This document shows positions 51,160-59,404 of a stretch of DNA of 64,000 bases, in pieces. A program made the position numbers and the translations under genes. The stretch is from Chloroflexota bacterium (GTDB lineage: Bacteria; Chloroflexota; Anaerolineae; B4-G1; SLSP01). Location: the NCBI GenBank assembly GCA_029555965.1, contig JAKQHY010000109.1, positions 1-64,000 of the forward strand, read 5' to 3'. Numbering within the stretch: the stretch's first letter is position 1; each line of letters starts with the position of its first letter. The notes below the pieces were generated by a model. That model was not told where the DNA came from. It made no database searches and worked only from the letters and a program-made list of their open reading frames with translations.

Positions 51160-51786
51160 ATGCGCATCTACTTTACCCGCCACGGCGAGAGCCAGGCAAA
51201 TCTGCTGCACGAAATCTCCAACCGGGGGCTGCGGCACGGGCTGACCCGCCAGGGCCGGGAACAGGCTGAGGCGCTGGCCCGGCGGCTGAAAGGCCGCCCC
51301 ATCGCCCGCGTCTACGCCAGCCCGGTGCTGCGCGCCATCGAAACCGGCATCCTCCTGGCCCACCGGCTGGACGTGGAGTACGAAATCACCGACGCCTTGC
51401 GGGAATACGACTGCGGCATGTTCGAGGGGCGCTCGGACGAGGCCGCCTGGCAGGGGTGGCAAACCCTGTTCGACGCCTGGGTCCTCCATCACCGGTGGGA
51501 GCAGCGGCTTGAGGGCGGCGAGAGCTTCTACGACATCCGGGCGCGGTTTGAGCCGTTCATCGAGGGGCTGGTCAGGCAGTATGGGGAGAGCGACGCGGAA
51601 GTGGTGTGCGTGGCGCACGGCGGCCTGTACTGGATGATGCTGCCGCTCGTGCTGAAGAACGTGGACGCGGCGCTGATTGCGCAGTACGGACTCGACTACA
51701 CCACGTGCATCGTGGCGGAAGCGTATCCGGCGGGCCTGTTCTGCGTGGAATGGAACGGGCGTCCGGTGGCCGCGCCTAAAGATTGA
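51160..51786 (+). CDS. Histidine phosphatase (phosphoglycerate mutase-like)
   Basis: The 208-aa protein starts at ATG 51160. The frame extends to 51109, but those codons lie in a hairpin. The catalytic YFTRHGES motif is at residues 4-11, with Arg in VYASPVLRAIETG, Glu in LREYDCGMFEGR and the second His in CVAHGGLYWM. It is a broad-specificity phosphomonoesterase family, and the substrate is unknown. Its end overlaps the convergent rho gene by 11 bp. A role with the corrinoid operon is not supported by function. Confidence 0.9.
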   Translation: MRIYFTRHGESQANLLHEISNRGLRHGLTRQGREQAEALARRLKGRPIARVYASPVLRAIETGILLAHRLDVEYEITDALREYDCGMFEGRSDEAAWQGWQTLFDAWVLHHRWEQRLEGGESFYDIRARFEPFIEGLVRQYGESDAEVVCVAHGGLYWMMLPLVLKNVDAALIAQYGLDYTTCIVAEAYPAGLFCVEWNGRPVAAPKD

Positions 51787-52861
51787 TCACTGCGAGGAAG
51801 TCGCGGTTGGTGGGGTACTGCGCCAACAGGTCTCCGAGTTGGCGGAGCGCCCGGCGGGGCGAGCGTTCTGCCAGCGCCCGGCGCACTTTGGCGATGCGCC
51901 GCGCGTCCTCCGGTGTATAGAGGCGCTGCTCCTTGCGCGTGCCGCTGGCCCGCACATCCAGCGCCGGAAATAGCCCTTCCTCGGCCAGTTCCCGGCTGAG
52001 GACGATTTCACAGTTCCCCGTGCTTTTGAATTCCTCGTAGATCACCTGATCCATCCGCGAGCCGGTATCCACCAGCAGCGTCGCCAGGAGCGTGACCGAT
52101 CCGCCGCCCTCGACGGCGCGCGCCAGCCCGAAGAACCGCCGCGGCAGTTCCAGCGCGCCCGCGTCGAGGCCGCCGGAGAGCGTGCGCCCGCCGCCGGTGC
52201 CGGCTCCCCGGCGATTGACGGCGCGCACCAGCCGCGTGAGGCTGTCCACCAGCACCACCACATCGTGGCCACATTCCAGCTCAACGCGGATGTGGGCCAG
52301 CATCAACTCCGCCAGGGCGACATGCTCTGCCGGGCTTTGGTCGCTGGAACTGGCGTAGACCTCAGCCTGGGCGGTGCGGCGGAAGTGAGTGACTTCCTCC
52401 GGGCGCTCGTCAATGAGAAGCACGAGAATCCGCGCCTCCGGGGACACGGTGCGGATGCCCTGCGCGATCTGTTCCAGCAGCAGCGTCTTACCCGCCTTGG
52501 CCGGCGCCACGATCAACCCGCGCGCGCCCTTGCCGATGGGCGCCAGCAGGTCAATGAGACGCAGGCTTATCACCGGGCTGGCGCCGAAGTCAAAGCGCTC
52601 GTGGGGGTCTATGGCTTGCAGTTGCTCAAAGGGCGTGCGCTGCCGGAAAGCCGCCGGCGTCAGGCCGCAGATCGTGGTTACAGAGGTCAGCGTTTGCCCC
52701 GCCGCATCCAGGTCGCCGGCGATAAGCGCGCCCGGAACCAGGCCATACTCGCCGACCAGCCGGGCCGGGACGCGCGCCACGACCTGCTGCCGCGCTGTTT
52801 CGAGCAGCACGCCGGCGCCGCGCGCCGTGCTTTTGAAAATACCTTTAACCGTTTCTGTCAT
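51776..52861 (-). CDS. rho: Short transcription termination factor Rho
   Basis: The 361-aa protein starts at ATG 52861 behind GGAGAAAAG. The RecA-type core is intact: GLIVAPAKAGKT P-loop (Lys122, Lys125, Thr126), LIDERPEEVTHF, VVVLVDSLTRL (Walker B), the Q/R-loop region and EFKSTGNCEIVLSR. Aligned to E. coli Rho it starts about 59 residues later, so the N-terminal helix bundle is missing and the RNA-binding OB fold is short. The helicase core suggests activity, but primary RNA binding may be weak or different. Whether another full-length rho exists elsewhere in the genome is unknown. Confidence 0.9.
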   Translation of the reverse strand: MTETVKGIFKSTARGAGVLLETARQQVVARVPARLVGEYGLVPGALIAGDLDAAGQTLTSVTTICGLTPAAFRQRTPFEQLQAIDPHERFDFGASPVISLRLIDLLAPIGKGARGLIVAPAKAGKTLLLEQIAQGIRTVSPEARILVLLIDERPEEVTHFRRTAQAEVYASSSDQSPAEHVALAELMLAHIRVELECGHDVVVLVDSLTRLVRAVNRRGAGTGGGRTLSGGLDAGALELPRRFFGLARAVEGGGSVTLLATLLVDTGSRMDQVIYEEFKSTGNCEIVLSRELAEEGLFPALDVRASGTRKEQRLYTPEDARRIAKVRRALAERSPRRALRQLGDLLAQYPTNRDFLAVINL

Positions 52862-52921
52862 TCTTTTCTCCAATACCCTGGTGCGCGCCGCAGGCCGTTG
52901 TGCGTTGACATCGTCGCGCGC

Positions 52922-55009
52922 TCACTTTGCCGGCGTCAAAGACAGCGACGCAGTGTCCATCTTCACGTCACAATGGGCGACGACAAACGCCCAACGATCC
53001 GCTGCCTCTTCGATGATCTTGGCGGTGGGCTTGCCCATGCCGTGTCCGGCCTTGGTCTCGATGCGAATCAGCACCGGCGCGTCGCCGGCCTGGGCGTGTT
53101 GGAGCGCCGCCGCGAATTTGAAGCTGTGCGCCGGAAAAACGCGGTCGTCGTGGTCGGCGGTGGTAATCAGCGTCGGCGGGTAGTGTACGCCGACCTTGAC
53201 GTTGTGATAGGGCGAATAGGCCAGCAAAGCCTGGAAATCGGTCGCGTCGTCCGGCGAACCGTAGTCTGAAGTCCACGCCCAACCGATGGTCCATTGATGG
53301 AAGCGCAGCATGTCGAGCACGCCGACTGCGGGCAGGCACGCGCCGTACAGATCCGGCCGTTGGGTGAGGCACGCGCCCACGAGCAGCCCGCCGTTGCTCC
53401 CGCCGCCGATGGCTAATCTGGGCGTGCTGGTATAGCCGTTGGCGATCAACCACTCCGCCGCCGCGATGAAATCGTCGAAGACGTTTTGCTTGTTGATCAG
53501 CCGCCCGTCATCGTGCCACACCTTGCCGTATTCGCCGCCGCCGCGCAGGTTGGCCTGGGCATAGACGCCGCCCAACTCCATCCACACCAGAAGGGTCGCC
53601 GAGAAAGCGGGCAGCATGGGGATGTTGAACCCGCCATAGCCGTACAGGAAAGTCGGCGTGTCGGAGCTGGGCTTCACGTCTCTGCGATGCGTGATGAACA
53701 TCGGCACGCGCGTGCCGTCCTTGCTGGCGTAGAAGACCTGTTCGGTGACGTAATCCGTCGGGTCGAAGCCGACTTGGGGGCAGCGGAAGACGGCGCTTTC
53801 GCCGCCGGAGAGCGTGGCGCGGTAAATCGTTCCCGGTGTGGTGAAACTGGTGAACGGGTAGAAAATCTCGTCGTCCGCGCGCCGCCCGCTGCATCCCGCC
53901 ACCTGACCGAGTCCCGGCAGCGCGATCTCGCGGACAAGCCGTCCTTCTTTGTCCAACACACGCATCTCGCTGTGCGCGTCGTGCATGGTGATGGCGACAA
54001 ACCAGTCCTGCACCAGCGTTACACTTTGCAGCGCGTCGTCCGATTCGGGCACGATTTCGCGCCAGGCCGTGCGTTCCGGTTGGCGGATGTCAATGGCGAT
54101 GACGCGCTCCTTGGGCGCGTCGAGATCGGTCCGAAAATAGAAGAGCGGGCCATCGTTGCCCAAAAAGCCGTACGCGGCGTCGAAGGTGTTCAGCAACTCG
54201 ATCACCGGCGCGGTCGCGTCCTGCAAATCCCGGTAAAAGACGCCGTTTTCGCGGTTGGTTCCCAGCCAGACGGTGATGATGAGGTAGCGGCCATCCTCGG
54301 TCACATCGCCGCCAAATCCCCACTCTTTCTGATCGGGCCGTTCGTAGACCAGCGCGTCATCGGCCTGCGGCGTGCCCAGGCGGTGGTAGTAAAGCTTGTG
54401 GAAGTAATTGGCGCTTTTGAAGGCTTCGCCTTCTTTGGGCGCGTCGTAGCGGCCGTAGAAAAAACCGGCGTTATCCTTGGTCCACGCCGCGCCGGAGAAT
54501 TTGCTCCATTCGACTAAATCCGCGCGGTCGCGCCCGGTGTCCACCTCGCGCACGCGCCAGGTCAGCCAGTCCGAGCCGGACGCTGACAGCGCGTAGGCCA
54601 GCAGCCGCCCGTCATCGCTGATGGCCCAGTTGGTCAGCGCCACCGTGCCGTCCTCCGAAAGTCCATTGGGATCGAGCAAGGCCTGCGGTTCGGCGTCCAG
54701 AGCCTCCATCCAGTAAAGTACGGCCTGATTTTGTAACCCCGTCTGCTGGGTGAAGAAGTAGCGCCCACCGTGCTTGTACGGCGTGCCGAACTTGTCGTAG
54801 TCCCACAGTTGGGTCAGCCGTTGGCGGATTTTCTCGCGGGCTGGGAGTTGCTCCAGGTACGCGAAAGTGAGCTGGTTTTCGGCTTCAACCCACTGGCGGG
54901 TCTGCTCGGAATCCAGATCTTCTAGCCAGCGGTAGGGATCGGGCACGGCGACGCCGTGTAGCACGTCAACGTGGGAGGTGCGTTCAGCAGGGGGGTACGT
55001 GAAGGCCAT
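52922..55009 (-). CDS. Prolyl oligopeptidase family serine protease
   Basis: The 695-aa protein starts at ATG 55009 (AAAGGAGAA upstream); a longer frame to 55111 lacks a site. The N-terminal region has YPPAERTSHVDVLHGV and VPDPYRWLEDLDSEQTR, the S9A family start, followed by a beta-propeller. The hydrolase domain has nucleophile Ser near 538 (GGGSNGGLL), Asp near 620 (TADHDDRVFPAHS) and His near 655 (KAGHGMGK). No signal peptide, so it is cytoplasmic; it cleaves short peptides after proline. The length is normal for the family. Confidence 0.95.
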   Translation of the reverse strand: MAFTYPPAERTSHVDVLHGVAVPDPYRWLEDLDSEQTRQWVEAENQLTFAYLEQLPAREKIRQRLTQLWDYDKFGTPYKHGGRYFFTQQTGLQNQAVLYWMEALDAEPQALLDPNGLSEDGTVALTNWAISDDGRLLAYALSASGSDWLTWRVREVDTGRDRADLVEWSKFSGAAWTKDNAGFFYGRYDAPKEGEAFKSANYFHKLYYHRLGTPQADDALVYERPDQKEWGFGGDVTEDGRYLIITVWLGTNRENGVFYRDLQDATAPVIELLNTFDAAYGFLGNDGPLFYFRTDLDAPKERVIAIDIRQPERTAWREIVPESDDALQSVTLVQDWFVAITMHDAHSEMRVLDKEGRLVREIALPGLGQVAGCSGRRADDEIFYPFTSFTTPGTIYRATLSGGESAVFRCPQVGFDPTDYVTEQVFYASKDGTRVPMFITHRRDVKPSSDTPTFLYGYGGFNIPMLPAFSATLLVWMELGGVYAQANLRGGGEYGKVWHDDGRLINKQNVFDDFIAAAEWLIANGYTSTPRLAIGGGSNGGLLVGACLTQRPDLYGACLPAVGVLDMLRFHQWTIGWAWTSDYGSPDDATDFQALLAYSPYHNVKVGVHYPPTLITTADHDDRVFPAHSFKFAAALQHAQAGDAPVLIRIETKAGHGMGKPTAKIIEEAADRWAFVVAHCDVKMDTASLSLTPAK

Positions 55010-55122
55010 CTTGGGTTCTCCTTTTTCATTTGGGGCTTCAAAGAGCCTTGGGCCTTGAAGCTGGATTGTCCATTCAGTTGGGATAATAACTCGAAAAGAA
55101 GAACTCGTCAACGCTTACTTCC

Positions 55123-55150
55123 TTGACAACCACCGCCGCTCCGCCATAAT
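55123..55150 (+). promoter_or_regulatory. Sigma70-type promoter of the flavodoxin gene
   Basis: A perfect TTGACA (55123-55128), a 16-nt spacer and CATAAT (55145-55150), about 100 nt upstream of the start. Confidence 0.5.
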
Positions 55151-55250
55151 CATGGTTGGATGAAAAAAAACTTCTCAACGGAATTTAACGGACATCTTTC
55201 CGTTTAATCCGGTCAATCCGTCGAGGCCATTTTCCAGGAGTGGAGATCTA

Positions 55251-55715
55251 ATGAACATTAGTATCATTGTTTATTCCCAGAGCGGACACACTCTGAGTGT
55301 GGCCGCGCAGTTGCAGGAGACGTTGTCGGCGGACGGCCACGCTGTGACGTTGACGCAACTGGAGACGGTCGCGCCACTGCAAATGGGCGATACGACCGCC
55401 GAACTCAACACCATACCTGAGGTTGGTGCTTACGACGCCCTGGTGTTCGCCTGCCCGGTGCGCGGCGGGACGCCGGCGCCGCCGATGCGCGTCTTTTTGG
55501 AGCAGGTTGCTTCATTGGAGGGCAAAAAGGTCGCCTTGTTGGTGACGGGTTTTTTCCAGGCCAAGTGGGGCCGCGAGCAAACGCTCGCGCAGATGCGGGC
55601 GTTGTGCGACGCCAAGGGCGCGTCTGTCTGCGGGGTGGGGAGTGTGGGGTGGTCCAGCCTGCGCCGCAAGCAGCAGATCGCGCGGGCAATGGCTGATTTG
55701 CGTCAGGTGTTCTAA
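55251..55715 (+). CDS. Flavodoxin-family protein
   Basis: The 154-aa protein has the flavodoxin N-terminal strand and FMN phosphate loop (IIVYSQSGHTLSVA). A second loop with an aromatic-poor isoalloxazine site (FACPVRGGTPAPPMRVFLEQ) and VALLVTGFF follow. It resembles flavodoxin/NADPH-dependent FMN reductase-like small proteins. Its role as an electron carrier is likely; the partner is unknown. The corrinoid activator upstream would need a reductant, but no direct link is shown. Confidence 0.85.
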   Translation: MNISIIVYSQSGHTLSVAAQLQETLSADGHAVTLTQLETVAPLQMGDTTAELNTIPEVGAYDALVFACPVRGGTPAPPMRVFLEQVASLEGKKVALLVTGFFQAKWGREQTLAQMRALCDAKGASVCGVGSVGWSSLRRKQQIARAMADLRQVF

Positions 55716-55897
55716 CTAAGAACCTATCCGAAAATTATAGCGGCGTTGGGCCGCTGCGCCGGGTCTTGCGGCTAAATCCGCTTTCAGGAAGGTATTTTTT
55801 CGTGGGCGGGCGTAGCCCGCCCACGAAAAAATACCCTTCAAACCGCGCCTTTAGGCGCAAATCGTGGGCCAAAACGAATTTTCGGATAGATTCTAAG
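55716..55897. mobile_element. Palindromic element B, copy 1 (182 bp)
   Basis: The terminal repeats CTAAGAACCTATCCGAAAATT (without its first base) and the inverted AATTTTCGGATAGATTCTAA match at 19 of 21 positions. The centre is a 21-bp perfect stem (55791-55811 with 55815-55835) around GTA, containing TTTTTTCGTGGGCGGGC. Short local hairpins (GCGGCTAAATCCGC and GCGCCTTTAGGCGC) flank it. The layout is the same as element A, with different sequence. It lies directly after the flavodoxin stop and may end its transcript. Confidence 0.75.
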
Positions 55898-56003
55898 GCT
55901 GGGTGTAAGTTGCGCCACCTGCCGCCATCAGTCGGGAGTTTGGTGACAGGTTTCCCTGAAGATGGTCAACCGGATAGGGCGTGTGGGGGAAATTATGTAA
56001 GAA

Positions 56004-56088
56004 AACTCCCAAACTTGAGAGGGGGGAATGTCCGCCAGCGCGCTAAACACGCTATCTCACTCTGGCCCTGCCAAGTTTGGGAGTTCAG
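56004..56088. repeat. AACTCCCAAACTTG inverted repeat
   Basis: AACTCCCAAACTTG and CAAGTTTGGGAGTT flank about 57 nt without a gene. It could be the ends of a small element or a decayed terminator region. Otherwise nothing is recognised between 55898 and 56137. Confidence 0.5.
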
Positions 56089-56137
56089 AAGGCAACTTGT
56101 TCCGCTGTTGCGGACTGCGGTTGTCGTATTTGGCGCG

Positions 56138-56422
56138 CTATACGATGATAATCCCGTTATCCCCTTCGTAAGCGTCGGCTTCTGGGTCGTTGAACCAGAC
56201 GTTCTGGGCGGCATTGTAGTAGCGGAAGGCATATCGCTGGCCTTTGGTCAACTCGATTGCCACACTGTAGGTCCCATTGCTGCGTTTCTTCAGCGGATGG
56301 GCGGTTTTGTCCCAGTGGTTGAATTCTCCCACGACTGTGGCCTCGGCGTTGGGGGTGTCGGCGGGCAGCGCGAATGTCACCCGCACCTCATTGCTGTTAC
56401 GTTTTCCTTGTCGGCTAATCAT
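56138..56422 (-). CDS. Isoamylase early-set / CBM48-like protein
   Basis: The 94-aa single-domain protein resembles the glycogen-binding N-domain of branching enzymes and AMPK beta. It has VRVTFALPADTPNAEATVVGEFNHWD, then HPLKKRSNGTYSVAIELTKGQRYAFRYY and WFNDPEADAY. Such stand-alone domains bind alpha-glucans or act in cyclic-nucleotide-style stress proteins. AGGAGAGG lies upstream of the ATG. No glycogen enzyme is nearby, so the partner is unknown. Confidence 0.88.
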   Translation of the reverse strand: MISRQGKRNSNEVRVTFALPADTPNAEATVVGEFNHWDKTAHPLKKRSNGTYSVAIELTKGQRYAFRYYNAAQNVWFNDPEADAYEGDNGIIIV

Positions 56423-56595
56423 GTTCCTCTCCTTGTTTTTAATTTATTGATCGATCCCGGTGAAGCGTTAGAAGCCCCCTTTTCACCGGCATCCGGCCCA
56501 TTCCCCGTGAGCTGGACAGAGAAAGTATACCATAGCTTGACCACATGTGAATATCACTAGCTTCGCCCGCGACTGCCGCGCCGCAAGGGCGCGCG

Positions 56596-56967
56596 TTAGC
56601 CCCATTTAGATGCGCCGAATTCATCGGCTACTTCGTAGGCCAGGCCCAACTCCGCGCGCAGTTGTTGCAGCAGCGCCCGCGCGGCCCAGTTGAAGCGCGC
56701 ACATTCTTCCAGCGTCCATGGCGTTGGCCCGGCGGGATTGTCCCAATTGAGCGAGGTATCGTACCACGCCACCAGCCGTTCCACCTCCTGGCGTGTTTCA
56801 GGTGGCAGCGGCAGTTGTTCCGGTGTGATCGCAATGCCGTAAGCGGCGCGGGCCGCGTCGTTGCCGCTCCACAGGCACACCCCCGACCCGGCATCGAAGA
56901 AATAGCGCAGCCGGTAGCACGCTGTATCATGTTGTTGACTTGGGCTAGTTGTTGTCAAAGGTATCAA
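56596..56967 (-). CDS. Hypothetical small protein, first of the right-hand gene array
   Basis: The 123-aa reading uses a TTG at 56967, inside the end of the upstream gene (23-bp overlap), so a later start is possible. The core CYRLRYFFDAGSGVCLWSGND and WYDTSLNWDNPAGPTPW reads as a real soluble protein. No known domain is recognised. It is the most downstream member of a row of leftward genes extending to the right edge. An immunity-type role is inferred only from the setting. Confidence 0.6.
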   Translation of the reverse strand: MIPLTTTSPSQQHDTACYRLRYFFDAGSGVCLWSGNDAARAAYGIAITPEQLPLPPETRQEVERLVAWYDTSLNWDNPAGPTPWTLEECARFNWAARALLQQLRAELGLAYEVADEFGASKWG

Positions 56968-57301
56968 TCACCTGCACGGACCCTGATCGGATATGCCATT
57001 CAACGGTCGGCATACAACCGTTATCGAATGCAAGAATGGTGCCCTCTGAAATAAATCTGGCTATAAACATAAAAGGTGAGGGGACTGTATAAGGCGTTAC
57101 ATCATCCTCCAGAATCAGTCCGCCCCAATTTCCTTCTTGATCTGATAGCGGCGTAAAACCATCGCGTCTTAAATCATCGAGCAAATTTCCACCATAGGTT
57201 TGGGAGGCCAACTCGATCGAGCCGGCATCGAGAATACAATTTTGACGACCGGGTGAATGTACGTCTACAAGAATCCAGGAGCCGCCTTCTTCAGGTAACA
57301 T
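56945..57301 (-). CDS. Hypothetical protein
   Basis: The 118-aa soluble protein starts at ATG 57301 with GAGGAGG at 6 nt. It is acidic, beta-rich by composition, with WILVDVHSPGRQNCILDAGS and GGLILEDDVTPYTVPSPFMF. No family is recognised. It is closely packed with its neighbours and of the size typical for immunity proteins. Confidence 0.65.
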   Translation of the reverse strand: MLPEEGGSWILVDVHSPGRQNCILDAGSIELASQTYGGNLLDDLRRDGFTPLSDQEGNWGGLILEDDVTPYTVPSPFMFIARFISEGTILAFDNGCMPTVEWHIRSGSVQVIDTFDNN

Positions 57302-57310
57302 AAAGCCTCC

Positions 57311-57499
57311 TCAACCTGCCGGCAGGCGACGGTGATGAACCGGAAAAATAGCCGGGTAATCGTGCAGCGTGTCGAGCGCAGACGCATCGAGAAATTCGCC
57401 GCTGCCCGAATCCACCACATAGCACCACGTTTCGTCCTCGGCGTATTGCCACAGCCTGGCTTCCGAGGTGAGGGCGCTGTCCGGCGGCAGGGCGTTTTC
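57311..57499 (-). pseudogene. C-terminal gene remnant without start
   Basis: An open frame of about 62 codons reads as protein (RLWQYAEDETWCYVVDSGSG, then EFLDASALDTLHDYPAIF) and ends in TGA at 57311-57313. Directly upstream are two stops, TGA TAA, belonging to the end of the preceding gene, and no start codon or ribosome site fits. It looks like the tail of a gene whose front was lost when the array was rearranged. Confidence 0.5.
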
Positions 57500-57505
57500 C
57501 CATTA

Positions 57506-57985
57506 TCAGGAAGTTCTTTTTAGCGCCATGATCTCTTTTGCGGACAAGGGCGCTGGTGGAATAGGGCCGATGTCGAACACATCTTCGTCCGGATACTTTT
57601 CCTGCACGCGATAAAACGCGCCATCAGGTGTAACCAGGAGCCAGTCGCTTGTATTGGACCCCGGCGGATAGGGATCGTAGGCGGCGATTATCAGCTCGGA
57701 TGACAAGGCTTTGGCAAGGGCCGCGCCCAGGTCCAGGATTGAATTCTTGTACAGATATTTTCCCCAGTAGCGGGTTATCATGTGGATGGTCAGGTAAAGT
57801 TCGTATCCTTCTGCCTGAACTTCATACTCATAGTATAACGTCGCCTCGCTGTCGTCCATACTTATTGCGGCGTATTCGCGGATGTGGGATACCTCTATGC
57901 CCAATATGCGACTCAGCGCCAACCTGGCAGATTCCAGTGGTACGGCAGTTCGGAAAATGAATTGATATTCATTCTGATATGCCAT
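57506..57985 (-). CDS. Hypothetical protein
   Basis: The 159-aa soluble protein starts at ATG 57985 with AAGGAACCC before it. It has LALSRILGIEVSHIREYAA, ATLYYEYEVQAEGYELYLTIH, and an AAYDPYPPGSNTSDWLLV stretch. No family is recognised. A conserved immunity-like pattern (aromatic-rich beta strands, acidic tail) is possible but not proven. Confidence 0.65.
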   Translation of the reverse strand: MAYQNEYQFIFRTAVPLESARLALSRILGIEVSHIREYAAISMDDSEATLYYEYEVQAEGYELYLTIHMITRYWGKYLYKNSILDLGAALAKALSSELIIAAYDPYPPGSNTSDWLLVTPDGAFYRVQEKYPDEDVFDIGPIPPAPLSAKEIMALKRTS

Positions 57986-57997
57986 TGGGTTCCTTTT

Positions 57998-58375
57998 TCA
58001 CTTAAGGTCGGGGCGAAGCGCGATGTAAAAAACGCCATCAATGGCGCGTGCGACGCGATCCACTGCGTCTGCGATGGACTGCCCCGGACGTAGCCGGCAG
58101 GCAATGCCCGGATGACCGCCGGGCGGAGCCTCGACCAGCTCAACCTGGAGTTCGTCGAACAGCTTGCGAATCGCGGCCAGATCGAGCGTTTCCACCGGGA
58201 CATAGGTCGCGTTGTGTTCCCGGTACAGATATTCAAAGGTCTGGTGGCCATCATCCACGCGAATCCCGTTGCCGTCGTCGGGGTGGATATACACGGTTTC
58301 CAGGTTCTCGCAGCGCACTTCAAGGGCGCGCGCTGTTCCACATTCCAAATCTGCGTCACCACCAGGGTCGCTCAT
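57998..58375 (-). CDS. Hypothetical protein
   Basis: The 125-aa acidic protein starts at ATG 58375 with GGAGCCTCC upstream. It contains ETVYIHPDDGNGIRVDDGHQ, FEYLYRE and QVELVEAPPGGH. No family is recognised. It is 12 bp from the next gene of the array. Confidence 0.6.
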   Translation of the reverse strand: MSDPGGDADLECGTARALEVRCENLETVYIHPDDGNGIRVDDGHQTFEYLYREHNATYVPVETLDLAAIRKLFDELQVELVEAPPGGHPGIACRLRPGQSIADAVDRVARAIDGVFYIALRPDLK

Positions 58376-58456
58376 TTAGGAGGCTCCGTTCTTTCTCTCA
58401 CCAACCACTCGACAAGGTGAGTGTCATTACCCGCTCCGGCGCGCCCGGCAGGCAGG

Positions 58457-59392
58457 CTACCCGCCGGCCAAAGCCCGCATGCGGTCAGCGATGGCGGCCA
58501 AAGTCTCCCAATTTTCCAGGTACGCATGATACGCCAGGCGCTCAAGCCCGATGTGCAGATAGCTGGCCAAAAGCCGGGCGTCCTTGTTTTCCGGGGCGTA
58601 GCCCTTTTCCAGCCAGCGCTGCTCGAGCGCCGATCTCAAGGATGCGACATTCAACTGGGGATGCCAGGGCGCCCAGAACTCGAACCACGCCAGATCGTAC
58701 AGGTGGTCGCCGTATACCGAGCAGCCCCAATCGAGCACGCCGGTGATTCGCGCTCCGTCCACCAGCACATTGCGATTCATCAGGTCGCAGTGCAGCAAAC
58801 AGCGCGGAACCGCATCGTCCACGATCTTTTTCAGCAAATCGAATCCCCACGCAAACGTCGCCGCGCCGTGGGACGACCGCGCCAGCCGTTCACGCCACCC
58901 GTGACTGCGTTGATCCGGCGTGTCCTGGTCTACCGACAAGAGCCGGCTGGCCCAACCAGAATGGCCCGCATTCCCATCCGCGCCCCATCCCCCAAACCCC
59001 ACCGTGGCGGTCAAGTCAGCCGTGCGCAGCGCTTCCAGCGCCGCCACGACGGCGGGGAGCAGCGCCATCCACTGCTCCGCGCTCACCTCCTCCAGCGGCA
59101 GACCGTAGACGCGCTGCGAAATGGCGTAATAGCCATCCAATGCCGGCCCGATCTCGAGAACCTGGGGAATGGGCAAATCTGGCGTGGCGTAGGCATGAGC
59201 CAGCTGATCCTTTTGAAAATCATCAACGTATGGGCCAAAACGAATCACAAGCGCCTGACCGTCACACGAAAAGCCAAAACATCGCGACCAGGCGCCTTCT
59301 CCTATCTGGACGACCTGCGCAGGTTCGATACCCAGATGGCCGGTCAGAAAAGACCGGGCCTGTTGCACGTCTATGGTGTGATCGTTAGCCAT
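58457..59392 (-). CDS. Aminoglycoside phosphotransferase-family kinase (APH/choline kinase fold)
   Basis: The 311-aa protein has the APH fold: an N-lobe with IGEGAWSRCFGFSCDGQALV, the catalytic loop LLHCDLMNRNVLVD (Asp of HCD, Asn), and the DWG-type metal motif GVLDWGCSVYGDH. It phosphorylates a small molecule; drug resistance, choline and sugar kinases share these motifs, so no resistance is claimed. It stands within the immunity-like array, 12 bp after the preceding gene. Confidence 0.88.
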   Translation of the reverse strand: MANDHTIDVQQARSFLTGHLGIEPAQVVQIGEGAWSRCFGFSCDGQALVIRFGPYVDDFQKDQLAHAYATPDLPIPQVLEIGPALDGYYAISQRVYGLPLEEVSAEQWMALLPAVVAALEALRTADLTATVGFGGWGADGNAGHSGWASRLLSVDQDTPDQRSHGWRERLARSSHGAATFAWGFDLLKKIVDDAVPRCLLHCDLMNRNVLVDGARITGVLDWGCSVYGDHLYDLAWFEFWAPWHPQLNVASLRSALEQRWLEKGYAPENKDARLLASYLHIGLERLAYHAYLENWETLAAIADRMRALAGG

Positions 59393-59404
59393 TTTTGATT
59401 GACC

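Noticed and set aside
49810..51618. 602-codon minus-strand frame opposite the UroD-type gene
   Set aside because: Antisense shadow; the plus strand has clear UroD and histidine phosphatase motifs.
58457..59392. Aminoglycoside resistance gene
   Set aside because: The APH fold is shared by many kinases; nothing in the sequence or context indicates an antibiotic substrate.
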